Part shown: positions 63,801 to 64,000 of the stretch, in pieces | Position numbering within the stretch: the first letter of the stretch is position 1 | Layout of the letters: every line of letters starts with the position of its first letter | Assembly: GCA_011947345.1 (NCBI GenBank) | Contig: JAAVTG010000670.1 | Coordinates: forward strand, 434,001-498,000 | From: Phytophthora quininea | Lineage: Eukaryota > Oomycota > Peronosporomycetes > Peronosporales > Peronosporaceae | DNA length: 64,000 bases | Reading direction: 5' to 3' | Position numbers and translations under genes: made by a program | The notes under the pieces: generated by a model | The model's input: the letters and a program-made list of their open reading frames with translations, nothing else | Told to the model about the DNA's origin: nothing | Database searches by the model: none

Positions 63801-63942
63801 GTCAGCCACGCGAATGATTAACCATCTCGTCTCTCCGCGCACCGTCCAGCACTTCCACGTCCGACAGCCCCGTTGCTTCCATCTTCTTGAGCTCCTTATT
63901 GGCAAGTGAGCCGTAACAGCTTCAACAACCGCTGCAGCCATG
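60842..63942 (-). CDS. ELMO-domain protein with long acidic N-terminal region
   Basis: The C-terminal part (61509-61171 and 61106-60842, joined by a 64-nt GT-AG intron) has the ELMO domain: [44 protein letters not shown] and HFPFACALINIT. ELMO-domain proteins act as GAPs or scaffolds for Arf/Rac GTPases. Upstream, frames 61796-61512 and 63510-61888 continue an acidic, Ser/Asp-rich region of about 700 residues. The likely start is MAAAVVEAV at 63942. At least five frame breaks occur, several at homopolymers (GGGGG near 61906, AAAA near 61850). N-terminal exon structure (63540-63942) is uncertain. Arf and ELMO genes in one window may be coincidence. Confidence 0.72.
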
Positions 63943-64000
63943 CTTTATCGCAGTATTTATCCCGATCGATAGAAATACAAGCCACACCGACAAGCCATGC

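Overview
The window is eukaryotic and almost certainly from an oomycete (Phytophthora or a close relative). Its host genes have introns of about 55-75 nt and match eukaryotic families (DDX41, TRAPPC9/Trs120, CANT1-type apyrase, Arf GTPase, histone H4, ELMO domain, CCDC24). Start regions carry motifs like the oomycete Inr/FPR core promoter. The transposons are of oomycete type: a Ty3/Gypsy element with a second RNase H, a hAT element, a LINE, a RepHel Helitron, and genes for a Ulp1-like protease and a DUF6818/Myb-like protein.

Layout. 1-3.9 kb: a decayed LINE split by a solo LTR. 4.1-7.3 kb: a long broken plus-strand ORF of unknown function lying antisense to the neighbouring retrotransposon. 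7.8-19.4 kb: a minus-strand Ty3/Gypsy element (integrase with chromodomain, extra RNase H, RT, retropepsin, gag, PBS, 5' LTR). 19.4-21.2 kb: LTR debris. 21.18-24.72 kb: a hAT transposon with intact ends and an exact 8-bp target duplication. 24.75-26.4 kb: a broken gene with an HTH-like N-terminus and a Ulp1/C48-like protease. 26.4-28.2 kb: no recognisable gene. 28.3-37.3 kb: a conserved host block (CANT1-like +, Arf -, DDX41 -, TRAPPC9 +). 37.57-41.76 kb: a near-perfect 1.85-kb palindrome carrying two glycine-rich protein genes per arm. 42-48.7 kb: a short-tailed histone H4 variant, a DUF6818-type gene, a three-exon gene of unknown function, a zinc-finger gene and a coiled-coil gene. 48.8-49.56 kb: a broken aconitase fragment touching a 9-kb RepHel Helitron (49.6-58.8 kb). 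The N-terminal part of the Helitron protein is expanded into about 14 copies of a 72-residue module. 59.4-64 kb: a CCDC24-like gene (+) converging on an ELMO-domain gene (-).

Reading frames. Nearly every long conserved gene is broken by single-base deletions, many at short homopolymers. The palindrome arms differ from each other at two such sites. Many breaks are therefore probably consensus errors rather than real lesions, and 'pseudogene' is used cautiously here. Three kinds of signal stand out: a 9-bp word (CTTGGGCGG or its complement) found 17 times in the first 19.4 kb and, by eye, about once in the rest; the amplified module in the Helitron protein; and a palindrome whose edge coincides to the base with an inverted 220-bp copy of the CCDC24-like gene's 5' end, 22 kb away.
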